From the NCBI GenBank assembly GCA_934725005.1, contig CAKVBE010000060.1, positions 1-6,105 on the forward strand: a DNA stretch of 6,105 nt, in the 5' to 3' direction. A program made the position numbers and the translations under genes. The notes beneath the pieces are model-generated. The model saw only the letters and a program-made list of their open reading frames with translations. It did not search any database and was not told the origin of the DNA. This document shows, in pieces, positions 1-5,306 of the stretch. The stretch comes from an uncultured Rickettsiales bacterium. GTDB lineage: Bacteria; Pseudomonadota; Alphaproteobacteria; Rickettsiales; UBA1997. Positions within the stretch are counted from its first letter, which is position 1; every line of letters starts with the position of its first letter.

Positions 1-4
1 CCAA

Positions 5-400
5 TTAGAATATTTTTAATAATAATTCGCCACCTAAATTTTGAGCTTTAGCCTCATAATCAGCCATGATGCCTTTTGAGGTGGATAAAATTACAACACC
101 TAATCCGTTATAAACAACTGGTAAATCTTCGACACTAGAATATAACCTCTTACCCGGCTTTGATAGAACCTCTATATTCTTAATAACAGGTTCCTTTCCT
201 GAATAACTCAAGGTTATTTCTATTTCTTCAAAACTACCGTTATCAAAAACTTCGTATTCTTTAACAAAACCATCTTTTTTTAAGATTTCCAATATGCTAA
301 GTTTTATTTTTGAACTAGAAGTAATAACTCTTTCTTTTCTAGCTAATTGTCCATTCTTCAAACAAGTAACTAATTCTGAAACTGCGTGATTTGTAGCCAT
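5..400 (-). CDS. rpsH: 30S ribosomal protein S8
   Basis: From the ATG at 400 the protein has 131 residues, the usual S8 length. S8 binds 16S rRNA helix 21 and nucleates the platform. The two-domain pattern is clear: SSKIKLSILEILKKDGFVKEY (29-49), LSKPGKRLY (79-87), NGLGVVILSTSKGIM (98-112) and NLGGELLLKIF at the end. An upstream in-frame ATG at 445 would add 15 residues but lies inside rpsN and adds nothing family-like. The very start, MATNHAVSELVTCLKNG, departs from the usual DPIADMLTRIRNA. No strong Shine-Dalgarno sequence is seen; the region before the start reads TGGTAATAAAG, so coupling to rpsN may matter. In enterobacteria S8 represses the spc operon; no matching binding site was recognised near rplE here. 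Confidence 0.95.
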   Translation of the reverse strand: MATNHAVSELVTCLKNGQLARKERVITSSSKIKLSILEILKKDGFVKEYEVFDNGSFEEIEITLSYSGKEPVIKNIEVLSKPGKRLYSSVEDLPVVYNGLGVVILSTSKGIMADYEAKAQNLGGELLLKIF

Positions 401-405
401 CTTTA

Positions 406-711
406 TTACCAACTTGATTTTTTTACACCAGGAATTAAACCCCAAGAAGCTAATTGTCTTAGCATAATTCTTGATATACCAAATTTTCTATAATAACTTC
501 TAGGTCTTCCAGTTAAAGAACATCTATTTTTAAATCTAACGCTAGACGAATTTCTTGGTAATTCAGATAGCTTTATCATAGCTTCTAATCTAGCTTCAGG
601 TTGTAAGTTCTTGTCTTCAGATAAAGTTTTTAACTTCATTCTTTTGTCAGAAAACCTATTAATCTTTTCTTTTCTCTTGTTATTCTTAACAATAGCACTA
701 ACTTTTGCCAT
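406..711 (-). CDS. rpsN: 30S ribosomal protein S14 (long, zinc-free type)
   Basis: The product has 101 residues and belongs to the long S14 form without the two CxxC zinc-binding pairs; the only cysteine is in NRCSLTGRP (62-70). The C-terminal half is strongly conserved: [36 protein letters not shown] and [12 protein letters not shown]14 is a late-binding protein of the 30S head. The N-terminal part ([17 protein letters not shown]) is also typical of the long form of proteobacteria. The start is 13 bases after the rplE stop, with AGAGG formed partly by that stop codon and ten bases before the ATG. It ends in tandem TAA TAA, five bases before the rpsH ATG. Confidence 0.96.
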   Translation of the reverse strand: MAKVSAIVKNNKRKEKINRFSDKRMKLKTLSEDKNLQPEARLEAMIKLSELPRNSSSVRFKNRCSLTGRPRSYYRKFGISRIMLRQLASWGLIPGVKKSSW

Positions 712-724
712 AATTCGTTAACCT

Positions 725-1261
725 CTATTTTAAAGGGAAATTTAATTCCGTTAATAAAGCTTTACATTGTTCGGCATTCTTAGCACTACTTACAATATTT
801 ATATCCATACCTAAAATTTTGTAAGCTTTATCTAACTCTATTTCTGGGAATATAGTGTGATCTTTGATACCAAAACTGTAATGTCCACTTTCGTTAAAAT
901 TATTTGAAGAAAGACCTCTGAAGTCTCTAATTCTTGGTAAAGCAATATATATCAATCTTTCCAAAAATTCATACATTCTATTACCTCTTAATGTAACTCT
1001 ACATGCTATTGGCATTCCGTCTCTTAATTTAAATGAAGCAATAGATTTTCTAGCTTTAACTAAAACAGCCTTCTGTCCTGCTATGGCTGTTAATTGATCA
1101 ACAACATATTTCAAAAATGTACCATCAGAGTCTGTTGCTTTGAATGCAATATTTAAGCAAACTTTCTCTAATTTTGGAATTTCTAATTCATTTTTAAATC
1201 CAAACTTAGCTTTAAGATTATTTCTAATTACGCTATTATATTTATCTTTTAAATATGACAT
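725..1261 (-). CDS. rplE: 50S ribosomal protein L5
   Basis: This 178-residue protein is L5, which binds 5S rRNA with L18 and contacts P-site tRNA and S13 at the central protuberance. It shows IPKLEKVCLNI (28-38), ITAIAGQKA and KARKSIASFKLRDGMPI (69-85), VTLRGNRMYEFLERLIYIALPRIRDFRGLS (89-118) and GHYSFGIKDHTIFPEI (126-141). The usual NMGVGEA loop after the first strand is replaced by NIAFKATDSDG (37-47), a marked local divergence. The usual GNYS is GHYS. The start overlaps rplX by one base, with AGGTGA four bases ahead of the ATG. The gene ends in TAG, which runs straight into AGG, the binding site for rpsN. Confidence 0.96.
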   Translation of the reverse strand: MSYLKDKYNSVIRNNLKAKFGFKNELEIPKLEKVCLNIAFKATDSDGTFLKYVVDQLTAIAGQKAVLVKARKSIASFKLRDGMPIACRVTLRGNRMYEFLERLIYIALPRIRDFRGLSSNNFNESGHYSFGIKDHTIFPEIELDKAYKILGMDINIVSSAKNAEQCKALLTELNFPLK

Positions 1262-1569
1262 TATTCACCTACCTTATTTCCAGTTTTTTTAGAAACTCTA
1301 ACCTTTTTACCATCTTGCATTTCAAATCTTACTCTTACTGGTTTGCCATCCTCAACTAAAGCAACATTAGAAATATCTATAGGTTTTTCAACTTCTACTA
1401 TTTGACCTGGAGTCTGCATAGTAGGTTTTTTGTGAACTTTAGCAACATTAATACTGGAAACAAGAACTTTATTCTCTTTTGGATAAACAGCCATCACATC
1501 GCCGATTTTACCTTTGTCTTTACCAGCAATAACTATTACTTTATCACCTTTTTTAATTTTAGCTGCCAT
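1261..1569 (-). CDS. rplX: 50S ribosomal protein L24
   Basis: This is a 102-residue L24, an assembly-initiating 23S rRNA protein near the tunnel exit. The KOW motif is clear in KKGDKVIVIAGKDKGKIGDVMAVYP (6-30), followed by INVAKVHKKPT (40-50), a DISNVALV strand and DGKKVRVSKKTG near the end. The length is usual for the family. The gene starts three bases after rplN; GAGG in the PEV codons of rplN, 11 bases from the ATG, is a rather distant binding site. The stop TAA shares its last A with the rplE ATG (TAATG), and the final Val-Gly-Glu codons supply AGGTGA for rplE. The alternative plus-strand reading across this region is an antisense shadow. Confidence 0.96.
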   Translation of the reverse strand: MAAKIKKGDKVIVIAGKDKGKIGDVMAVYPKENKVLVSSINVAKVHKKPTMQTPGQIVEVEKPIDISNVALVEDGKPVRVRFEMQDGKKVRVSKKTGNKVGE

Positions 1570-1572
1570 TTT

Positions 1573-1941
1573 TTATAATACCTCAGGTGCTAATGATAAT
1601 ATTTTAGTAAATCCTTGGTTTCTCAACTCTCTTGCAACAGGCCCGAACACACGAGTTCCAATAGGAGAACCATCTTTATTTAACAAAACTGCGGCATTTT
1701 CATCAAACCTGATTGTGCTACCGTCTTGTCTTGTAATCTCTTTTTTAGTTCTAACTATAACAGCTCTAACTACATCACCTTTTTTTACTTTTGCTCCTGG
1801 TATAGCGCTTGCTACTGAGCAAATAATTGTATCACCAATACCGGCAATCATGTGATTAGAACCGCCTAAAACTTTAATACATTTAACTTCTTTTGCGCCA
1901 GAATTATCTGCAACTACTAAAACGCTTTCCATCTGAATCAT
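1573..1941 (-). CDS. rplN: 50S ribosomal protein L14
   Basis: The 122-residue length and nearly every conserved block fit L14: [19 protein letters not shown] (9-27), [57 protein letters not shown] and the terminal SLAPEVL. L14 lies at the subunit interface beside L19, contacts 16S rRNA in the 70S ribosome, and is the docking site of the silencing factor RsfS. The start MIQM and the HMIA segment recall alphaproteobacterial and especially Rickettsia-like L14 proteins, by memory only. The ATG is two bases after the rpsQ stop, with AGGGGA (1953-1948) as a strong binding site inside the end of rpsQ. The stop is three bases before rplX. Confidence 0.97.
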   Translation of the reverse strand: MIQMESVLVVADNSGAKEVKCIKVLGGSNHMIAGIGDTIICSVASAIPGAKVKKGDVVRAVIVRTKKEITRQDGSTIRFDENAAVLLNKDGSPIGTRVFGPVARELRNQGFTKILSLAPEVL

Positions 1942-1943
1942 TT

Positions 1944-2186
1944 TTATTCCCCTGCTTTATCGTCGACAATAATCCAAGCTTTTCTCTTTGACATAGGTCT
2001 ACAAGACTTTATAAACACTACATCGCCAGCTTTTACATTATTTGATTCGTCATGAATCATATATTTCTTAGTAACTTTAACATACTTTTTATAAATAGGA
2101 TGTTGTTTCAAGTATGTTGTTTTACCAATAACTGTTTTGTCGCCGGCTTTACTAATTACTTGTACTTTTATATTTTTTGTAGTCAT
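1944..2186 (-). CDS. rpsQ: 30S ribosomal protein S17
   Basis: The product has 80 residues and the single OB-fold layout of S17, an early-assembly 16S rRNA-binding protein. Visible family marks are the [12 protein letters not shown] strand (14-25), [21 protein letters not shown] (29-49), [21 protein letters not shown] (51-71). The common IEECRP/IEtRP is IKSCRP here, and the usual G-V-V before the KTV strand is replaced by KVQV. These are divergent but not disruptive. The start is two bases after the rpmC stop, with CAGG in the end of rpmC as the only Shine-Dalgarno candidate. The last two codons plus the stop region carry AGGGGA, which serves rplN. Confidence 0.95.
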   Translation of the reverse strand: MTTKNIKVQVISKAGDKTVIGKTTYLKQHPIYKKYVKVTKKYMIHDESNNVKAGDVVFIKSCRPMSKRKAWIIVDDKAGE

Positions 2187-2188
2187 AA

Positions 2189-2359
2189 TTATGCCTGCAT
2201 ATTTAATTTAGTAAACAGTCTAGCTATTTCCTTTTTAACTTTCTTTATTTCAGAAACGTTAACTAAATCTCCGCTAGATTTTTTAAATCTCAAAGAAACC
2301 AACTTCTTTTTTAATTCAAGAATATTATCTAATAATTCTTTTTTATTCTCTACAGCCAT
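2189..2359 (-). CDS. rpmC: 50S ribosomal protein L29
   Basis: This small 56-residue gene begins with ATG at 2359 and ends with TAA at 2191-2189. The protein is a two-helix L29: a charged first helix (KKELLDNILELKKKLVSLRF, 6-25), a short turn KSSGDLVN and a second helix with IKKVKKEIARLFTKLN. The LRF...G.L...IAR pattern is diagnostic. L29 binds near the tunnel exit next to L23. The first helix lacks the frequent RE.S start seen in many relatives, and the protein is a little shorter than the usual 60-70 residues. Its ribosome binding site GAGG follows directly on the rplP stop (TAA GAGG). The rpsQ start comes only two bases after its own stop, so translation is probably coupled. Gene order independently supports the call. 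Confidence 0.93.
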   Translation of the reverse strand: MAVENKKELLDNILELKKKLVSLRFKKSSGDLVNVSEIKKVKKEIARLFTKLNMQA

Positions 2360-2370
2360 TCTTGAACCTC

Positions 2371-2787
2371 TTATATAAGTTTAACAATCTTTGTTTTAAA
2401 AGGTAACTTTGTTGCTGCTTTGCTCAAAGCTGAAACAGCTATTTCTTCAGAAACTCCGTCTACCTCAAATAAAATCATCCCTGGAACAACTTTACACATC
2501 CAGTATTCTACAGAACCTTTACCGCTACCCATTCTGACTTGAGCTGGTTTGCCAGTTACAGGAATCTGAGGGAATAACCTAATCCACATCTTTCCCTTTC
2601 TTTCCATTGTTCTACTTACACATTTTCTTGCTGCCTCAATGTGTCTAGATCTTAATCTACCATTTGACATCAATTTCAAAGCATAAGTACCAAAAGCGAT
2701 AGTATAACCACTGGACGCAACACCCTTGATCTTCTTACCGTTTTTCTGGCATTTTCTGTATTTTGTCTTATTAGGCAATAAATTCAT
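2371..2787 (-). CDS. rplP: 50S ribosomal protein L16
   Basis: The product has 138 residues, normal for L16, a late-assembly protein near the A site and the central protuberance. Recognisable parts are NKTKYRKCQK (residues 6-15), SGYTIAFGTYALK, RSRHIEAARKCVSRTMERKGKMWIRLFP (45-73), GKPAQVRMGSGKG (79-91) and VDGVSEEIAVSAL. The arginine that matches the hydroxylated Arg81 of E. coli L16 is kept (Arg 85), but the usual MGKGKG just after it is MGSGKG here. The start MNLLPNKTK is slightly longer than the common MLSPKRTK. The gene begins after the 122-base gap, with binding site AAGGAT (2799-2794) and its own putative promoter; it probably heads the downstream run of genes. L29 follows after 11 bases. 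Confidence 0.96.
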   Translation of the reverse strand: MNLLPNKTKYRKCQKNGKKIKGVASSGYTIAFGTYALKLMSNGRLRSRHIEAARKCVSRTMERKGKMWIRLFPQIPVTGKPAQVRMGSGKGSVEYWMCKVVPGMILFEVDGVSEEIAVSALSKAATKLPFKTKIVKLI

Positions 2788-2802
2788 TTTCTTATCCTTC
2801 TA

Positions 2803-2824
2803 ATAAATTTCGTCTTAAATTTAT
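2803..2824 (-). repeat. AT-rich inverted repeat upstream of the rplP ribosome binding site
   Basis: ATAAATTT (2824-2817) is matched by a perfect inverted copy, AAATTTAT (2810-2803), across the six-base spacer AAGACG. The left arm overlaps the putative -10 box and the right arm ends two bases before AGAAGGAT, the rplP ribosome binding region. It could be an operator-like palindrome or a weak hairpin formed only in read-through mRNA. All pairs are A-T, so chance is a fair alternative. Confidence 0.35.
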
Positions 2825-2846
2825 CTATTAAATAATTATAAGTCAA
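2818..2846 (-). promoter_or_regulatory. Putative internal sigma-70 promoter for rplP and downstream genes
   Basis: TTGACT (2846-2841) matches the -35 consensus in five of six positions and is followed, after exactly 17 bases, by TAAATT (2823-2818), which matches the -10 consensus in four of six. A transcript would start near 2811, about 24 bases before the rplP ATG, leaving room for the binding site AAGGAT. A perfect TATAAT (2840-2835) directly follows the -35 box; it could serve as a -10 in its own right, but no good -35 box lies at the right distance upstream of it. The element lies in the only large gap of the window. In such AT-rich DNA a -10-like match is cheap; the strong -35 and exact spacing are the better evidence. 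Confidence 0.55.
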
Positions 2847-2850
2847 CACA

Positions 2851-2884
2851 CTTTACTAAGTTACCTTTGAATAACCTAATAAAA
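2851..2884 (-). other. RNA hairpin between rpsC and rplP
   Basis: On the minus-strand transcript, TTTTATTAGGTTA (2884-2872) can pair with TAACTTAGTAAAG (2863-2851) over 13 uninterrupted positions, with an 8-base loop. Ten pairs are Watson-Crick and three are G-U wobbles. On the opposite strand the wobble positions would be C-A mismatches, so the fold is favoured only in the sense RNA. It starts 25 bases after the rpsC stop and ends just before the -35 box of the putative rplP promoter. There is no U-run after it, so it is not a standard intrinsic terminator. It might protect the 3' end of the upstream message, be an RNase III processing site, or bind a protein. The stem is AT-rich and its stability is modest; chance is possible. 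Confidence 0.45.
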
Positions 2885-2909
2885 ATGCTGACAATTAAAA
2901 TAAGTTTGA

Positions 2910-3524
2910 TTATTTTTTATAAATCCAAACTTTCACACCAATAATACCATAAGTAGTATTAGCCTCTATATTAGCATAATCGATATTAGCCTTTAATGTA
3001 TGAAGAGGTATAGAACCTTCTTTATATGTCTCAGATCTAGCAATATCAACACCGCCTAATCTACCAGAAACAGTCACTTTAATACCAAGTGCACCAAATT
3101 TCATTGCATTCTGAATAGCTTTCTTAACAACTCTTTTGAATGGAGCTCTGTTTTCTAACTGTCTAGCAATGCTCTGTCCTACCAATCTTGCATCTAAATC
3201 TGATTTCTCAACTTCAACAATTTTAATAGCAACATCTTTTTCGCCGATTCCTTCTACTTCTTTTTTAATTTTTTCAATATCGGCACCTTTTTTACCAATA
3301 ATTGCACCTGGTTTTGCTGTATGGATTAAAACAGTTAAATGATTTCCTGTTCTTTCTGTGATAACTCTACTAATAGCAAAATTAGAGTATTTTTTCTTTA
3401 TGAAACTTTGTATTTTCCAGTCTCTTGTAAGAAAATCTCTATAGTTGTTATCATCATACCAAACAGAATCCCAATCATGGTTAACTGTAACTCTAAAACC
3501 AACTGGATTAACTTTTTGACCCAT
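2910..3524 (-). CDS. rpsC: 30S ribosomal protein S3, lacking the usual C-terminal tail
   Basis: This is a 204-residue S3, the 30S head/shoulder protein at the mRNA entry channel. It begins MGQKVNPVGFR, has the KH-domain loop IIGKKGAD (GKKG at 77-80) and the C-terminal domain with SGRLGGVDIARSE (153-165), PLHTLKANIDYA and GVKVWIYKK. The protein stops right after this last strand. Typical S3 proteins continue with Gly-Glu and a further basic tail of about 20-30 residues (E. coli S3 is 233 residues). Reading on in frame gives only short stop-interrupted sequence with no tail-like residues. The last codons form an A6 run before TAA. The ribosome binding site GAGG lies within the end of rplV. A 122-base gap follows before rplP, unlike all other junctions here. 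Confidence 0.95.
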   Translation of the reverse strand: MGQKVNPVGFRVTVNHDWDSVWYDDNNYRDFLTRDWKIQSFIKKKYSNFAISRVITERTGNHLTVLIHTAKPGAIIGKKGADIEKIKKEVEGIGEKDVAIKIVEVEKSDLDARLVGQSIARQLENRAPFKRVVKKAIQNAMKFGALGIKVTVSGRLGGVDIARSETYKEGSIPLHTLKANIDYANIEANTTYGIIGVKVWIYKK

Positions 3525-3527
3525 AAT

Positions 3528-3878
3528 TTAAGCCTCTTTTTCAGTTAAAATTATTCTAATATTACAGAAAGGTTTAAGAATTCTTGTTCCTCTACCTCTT
3601 GCTCTTGCTTGAAATCTTTTCATAACAAATGCTTTACCAGTATCAACTCTGAATATGTATAAATTATCTATATCCATACCAAAATTGTTTTCAGCATTAG
3701 CCATAGCCGATTTCAACAACATTTTTACATCTTTTGCAACTCTTAAATTACAAAATGTTAAATTCTTCATGGCTTCGGCAACAGGCATACCAGAAATAGC
3801 TCTTGTAATCTTTTGTAATTTCAAAGGACTAATTTTTAAAGCTTTTAAAGATGCTTCTGCAAATTTTCTTTCACTCAT
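3528..3878 (-). CDS. rplV: 50S ribosomal protein L22
   Basis: The product has 116 residues from the chosen start. L22 binds several 23S rRNA domains and its long beta-hairpin lines the exit tunnel near the macrolide site. Visible features are KALKISPLKLQKITRAISGMPVAEAM at the start, LLKSAMANAENN (54-65), and the hairpin region with RVDTGKAFVMKRFQARARGRGTRILKPF (77-104). The hairpin has no obvious insertion or deletion. A GTG at 3887 would add three residues, but it lies within the Shine-Dalgarno sequence AGGTGG; the ATG at 3878 stands five bases after that sequence and is preferred. The TAA stop is three bases from the rpsC start, and the GAGG of the rpsC binding site is encoded by the last codons of this gene. 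Confidence 0.95.
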   Translation of the reverse strand: MSERKFAEASLKALKISPLKLQKITRAISGMPVAEAMKNLTFCNLRVAKDVKMLLKSAMANAENNFGMDIDNLYIFRVDTGKAFVMKRFQARARGRGTRILKPFCNIRIILTEKEA

Positions 3879-3883
3879 CTTTA

Positions 3884-3889
3884 CCACCT
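3884..3889 (-). promoter_or_regulatory. Ribosome binding site of rplV
   Basis: AGGTGG lies between the rpsS stop and the rplV ATG at 3878, five bases from that ATG. It overlaps a GTG at 3887 that could be read as an earlier start, and so supports the later ATG. Confidence 0.65.
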
Positions 3890-3890
3890 G

Positions 3891-4169
3891 TTATTTCTTA
3901 GCAACTTTTTTATCACCAGCATGTCCTGTAAAAGTTCTAGTTGGAGAAAACTCACCAAGTTTGTGTCCAACCATATCTTCAGAAACTAAAACAGAAACAA
4001 ACTTTTTACCATTATAAACAGCAAATGTAATACCAACAAATTGAGGTATTATTGTAGATCTTCTTGACCAAGTTTTTACTATAGGCCTTTTTGGATCAGC
4101 TGCTGAAGCTTTTGCTTTTTTAATCAAATAACCATCTACAAATGGAATTTTCCAAGTCGATCTTGGCAT
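3891..4169 (-). CDS. rpsS: 30S ribosomal protein S19
   Basis: The 92-residue length is normal for S19. The sequence has [11 protein letters not shown] near the start, [20 protein letters not shown] in the middle (32-51) and [15 protein letters not shown] (66-80) before a basic tail. S19 sits in the head of the 30S subunit with S13 and contacts the large subunit and A-site tRNA through its tails. The Trp in MPRSTWK and the VLV before the MVGHK block resemble alphaproteobacterial S19 proteins from memory. One change is notable: the near-constant KGPFVD is KIPFVD here, replacing Gly 8 with Ile. The start is 15 bases after the rplB stop and has a good Shine-Dalgarno sequence, AGAGGG, inside the spacer. 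Confidence 0.96.
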   Translation of the reverse strand: MPRSTWKIPFVDGYLIKKAKASAADPKRPIVKTWSRRSTIIPQFVGITFAVYNGKKFVSVLVSEDMVGHKLGEFSPTRTFTGHAGDKKVAKK

Positions 4170-4184
4170 AACTCTTACCCTCTA

Positions 4185-5006
4185 CTATTTTTGACGACTA
4201 TGTATAATAAACTTATTGCTTGGCTTATTCTTAGCTCTAGTCTTTCCGCCCTTAGCACATACGCCTGTTGGGGAAACTGGAATTCTACCACCTCTTGTTC
4301 TACCACCGTGTGGGTGATCAACTGGGTTCATAGATTCACCTCTTACATGAGGTCTTACACCTAACCATCTGTTTCTACCAGCTTTACCAAGCTTTTCATT
4401 CTTTTTGTCAGCATTACTTACAACACCAACTGTTGCCATACAATCCAATAAAAACATTTTTGTTTCACCAGATTGTAATTTAATAATAGCATAACCACTA
4501 TCTTTACCAACTAATTGAGCGAAACATCCTGCACTTCTTATGGTTCTTGCACCAGCGCCTGGTTTTGTTTCAATGTTGTGGATCAAGGTACCAACTGGGA
4601 TAACTCTCAAAGGCATTGCATTTCCTGCTTTGACATCAACTAATTTTTTAGAAGAAACTATTTTGTCACCAACTGATAATTTATTAGGTGAAATTATGTA
4701 TGAATATATACCATCCTCATATTTTATTAAAGCAATAAATGCTGTTCTATTTGGATCGTACTCTATTCTTTCAACTACAGCTGGCATATCAAACTTATTT
4801 CTTTTAAAATCTATAATTCTATAAGCTTTCTTATGACCACTACCTCTTCTTCTAACGGTAATTTGTCCTAAATTGTTTCTACCTGCTTTATCTCTAAAAG
4901 ATTCAGTCAACATTTTTAATGGACTTCCTTTCCACAACTGACTTTTATCAACTAATTTCAAGCCTCTTGTAGAAGATGTAACTGGTTTAAATTCTTTTAT
5001 TGCCAT
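4185..5006 (-). CDS. rplB: 50S ribosomal protein L2
   Basis: This 273-residue protein is clearly L2, a primary 23S rRNA-binding protein next to the peptidyl transferase centre and at the subunit interface. Markers in order are [22 protein letters not shown] (the RNA-binding N-terminal part), an [21 protein letters not shown] core, [17 protein letters not shown], and [10 protein letters not shown] (226-235). The histidine of VDHPHGG that corresponds to the E. coli residue implicated in peptidyl transfer is kept at 231. Just after it the loop is short: [11 protein letters not shown] replaces the usual GGGEGRTSGGRHPV, so Gly-Glu-Gly is missing, and the usual TPWG is SPTG. The reading frame is intact, so this is variation and not decay. 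The start is six bases after rplW; the only Shine-Dalgarno candidate is AGGG in the last codons of rplW. The gene ends in a tandem TAG TAG. Confidence 0.97.
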   Translation of the reverse strand: MAIKEFKPVTSSTRGLKLVDKSQLWKGSPLKMLTESFRDKAGRNNLGQITVRRRGSGHKKAYRIIDFKRNKFDMPAVVERIEYDPNRTAFIALIKYEDGIYSYIISPNKLSVGDKIVSSKKLVDVKAGNAMPLRVIPVGTLIHNIETKPGAGARTIRSAGCFAQLVGKDSGYAIIKLQSGETKMFLLDCMATVGVVSNADKKNEKLGKAGRNRWLGVRPHVRGESMNPVDHPHGGRTRGGRIPVSPTGVCAKGGKTRAKNKPSNKFIIHSRQK

Positions 5007-5012
5007 CTTTAA

Positions 5013-5306
5013 TTACCCTAATTTAGCAAAGTTAATTTCTTGTCCATCTTTAACACTTACGATAGCTTTTTTAATATCAGATCTTTTACCAATTCTTCCT
5101 TTAAATCTCTTAACTTTACCGTGAGTATTAATTATGTTTACATCCTCAACCTCAACACCAAAAACTGTTTCAATTGATTTTTTAATATCTTCTTTTGTAG
5201 CACTATTAACAACAGAAAAACAATACTTATTTTGTTCCTTTAATTTAGTAGTTTTCTCGGTAGTAATAGGAGCAACTAAAATATCGTATTCATAACCTAA
5301 CAACAT
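5013..5306 (-). CDS. rplW: 50S ribosomal protein L23
   Basis: The product has 97 residues, the usual size for L23. The family start is visible as YDILVAPITTEKTT (residues 7-20), then the central helix with KEDIKKSIETVFGVEVEDVN (39-58), and the basic loop with GKVKRFKGRIGKRSDIKKA (63-81). L23 binds 23S rRNA at the peptide tunnel exit and is the docking site for trigger factor and the signal recognition particle in bacteria. The ATG overlaps the rplD stop by one base (TAATG). The Shine-Dalgarno GAGG is encoded by the last codons of rplD, seven bases ahead. The next gene, rplB, starts six bases after the TAA stop. Nothing unusual is seen in the conserved positions. Confidence 0.96.
   Translation of the reverse strand: MLLGYEYDILVAPITTEKTTKLKEQNKYCFSVVNSATKEDIKKSIETVFGVEVEDVNIINTHGKVKRFKGRIGKRSDIKKAIVSVKDGQEINFAKLG

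Noticed and set aside
401..445. In-frame 15-residue N-terminal extension of S8 from the ATG at 445
   Set aside because: It lies wholly inside the end of rpsN, has no family resemblance, and the ATG at 400 gives the normal S8 length.
1200..1275. S8 repressor site (16S helix 21 mimic) around the rplE start, as in the E. coli spc operon
   Set aside because: No convincing helix-21-like fold was seen by eye around the rplX-rplE overlap.
2841..2884. Intrinsic (rho-independent) terminator after rpsC
   Set aside because: The hairpin stem is AT-rich and no U-run follows on the transcribed strand, nor a T-run on the other strand at the right place.
2867..2915. Frameshift at the A6 run restoring an S3 tail
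   Set aside because: The shifted frame reads KNNQTYFNCQHFY then stops; this does not resemble the Gly-Glu basic tail of S3.
3879..3887. GTG start for L22 adding three residues
   Set aside because: The GTG is part of the Shine-Dalgarno sequence AGGTGG; the ATG at 3878 follows at five bases.
1514..4824. Plus-strand open frames at 1514-1855, 2052-2378, 3136-3342, 3339-3548, 3655-4017 and 4540-4824 (and 5856-6068 near the high end)
   Set aside because: They lie mostly antisense to well-conserved ribosomal protein genes (some also crossing junctions or the rpmC gene), show no family features, and are low-complexity Phe/Leu/Ser/Ile-rich shadows.
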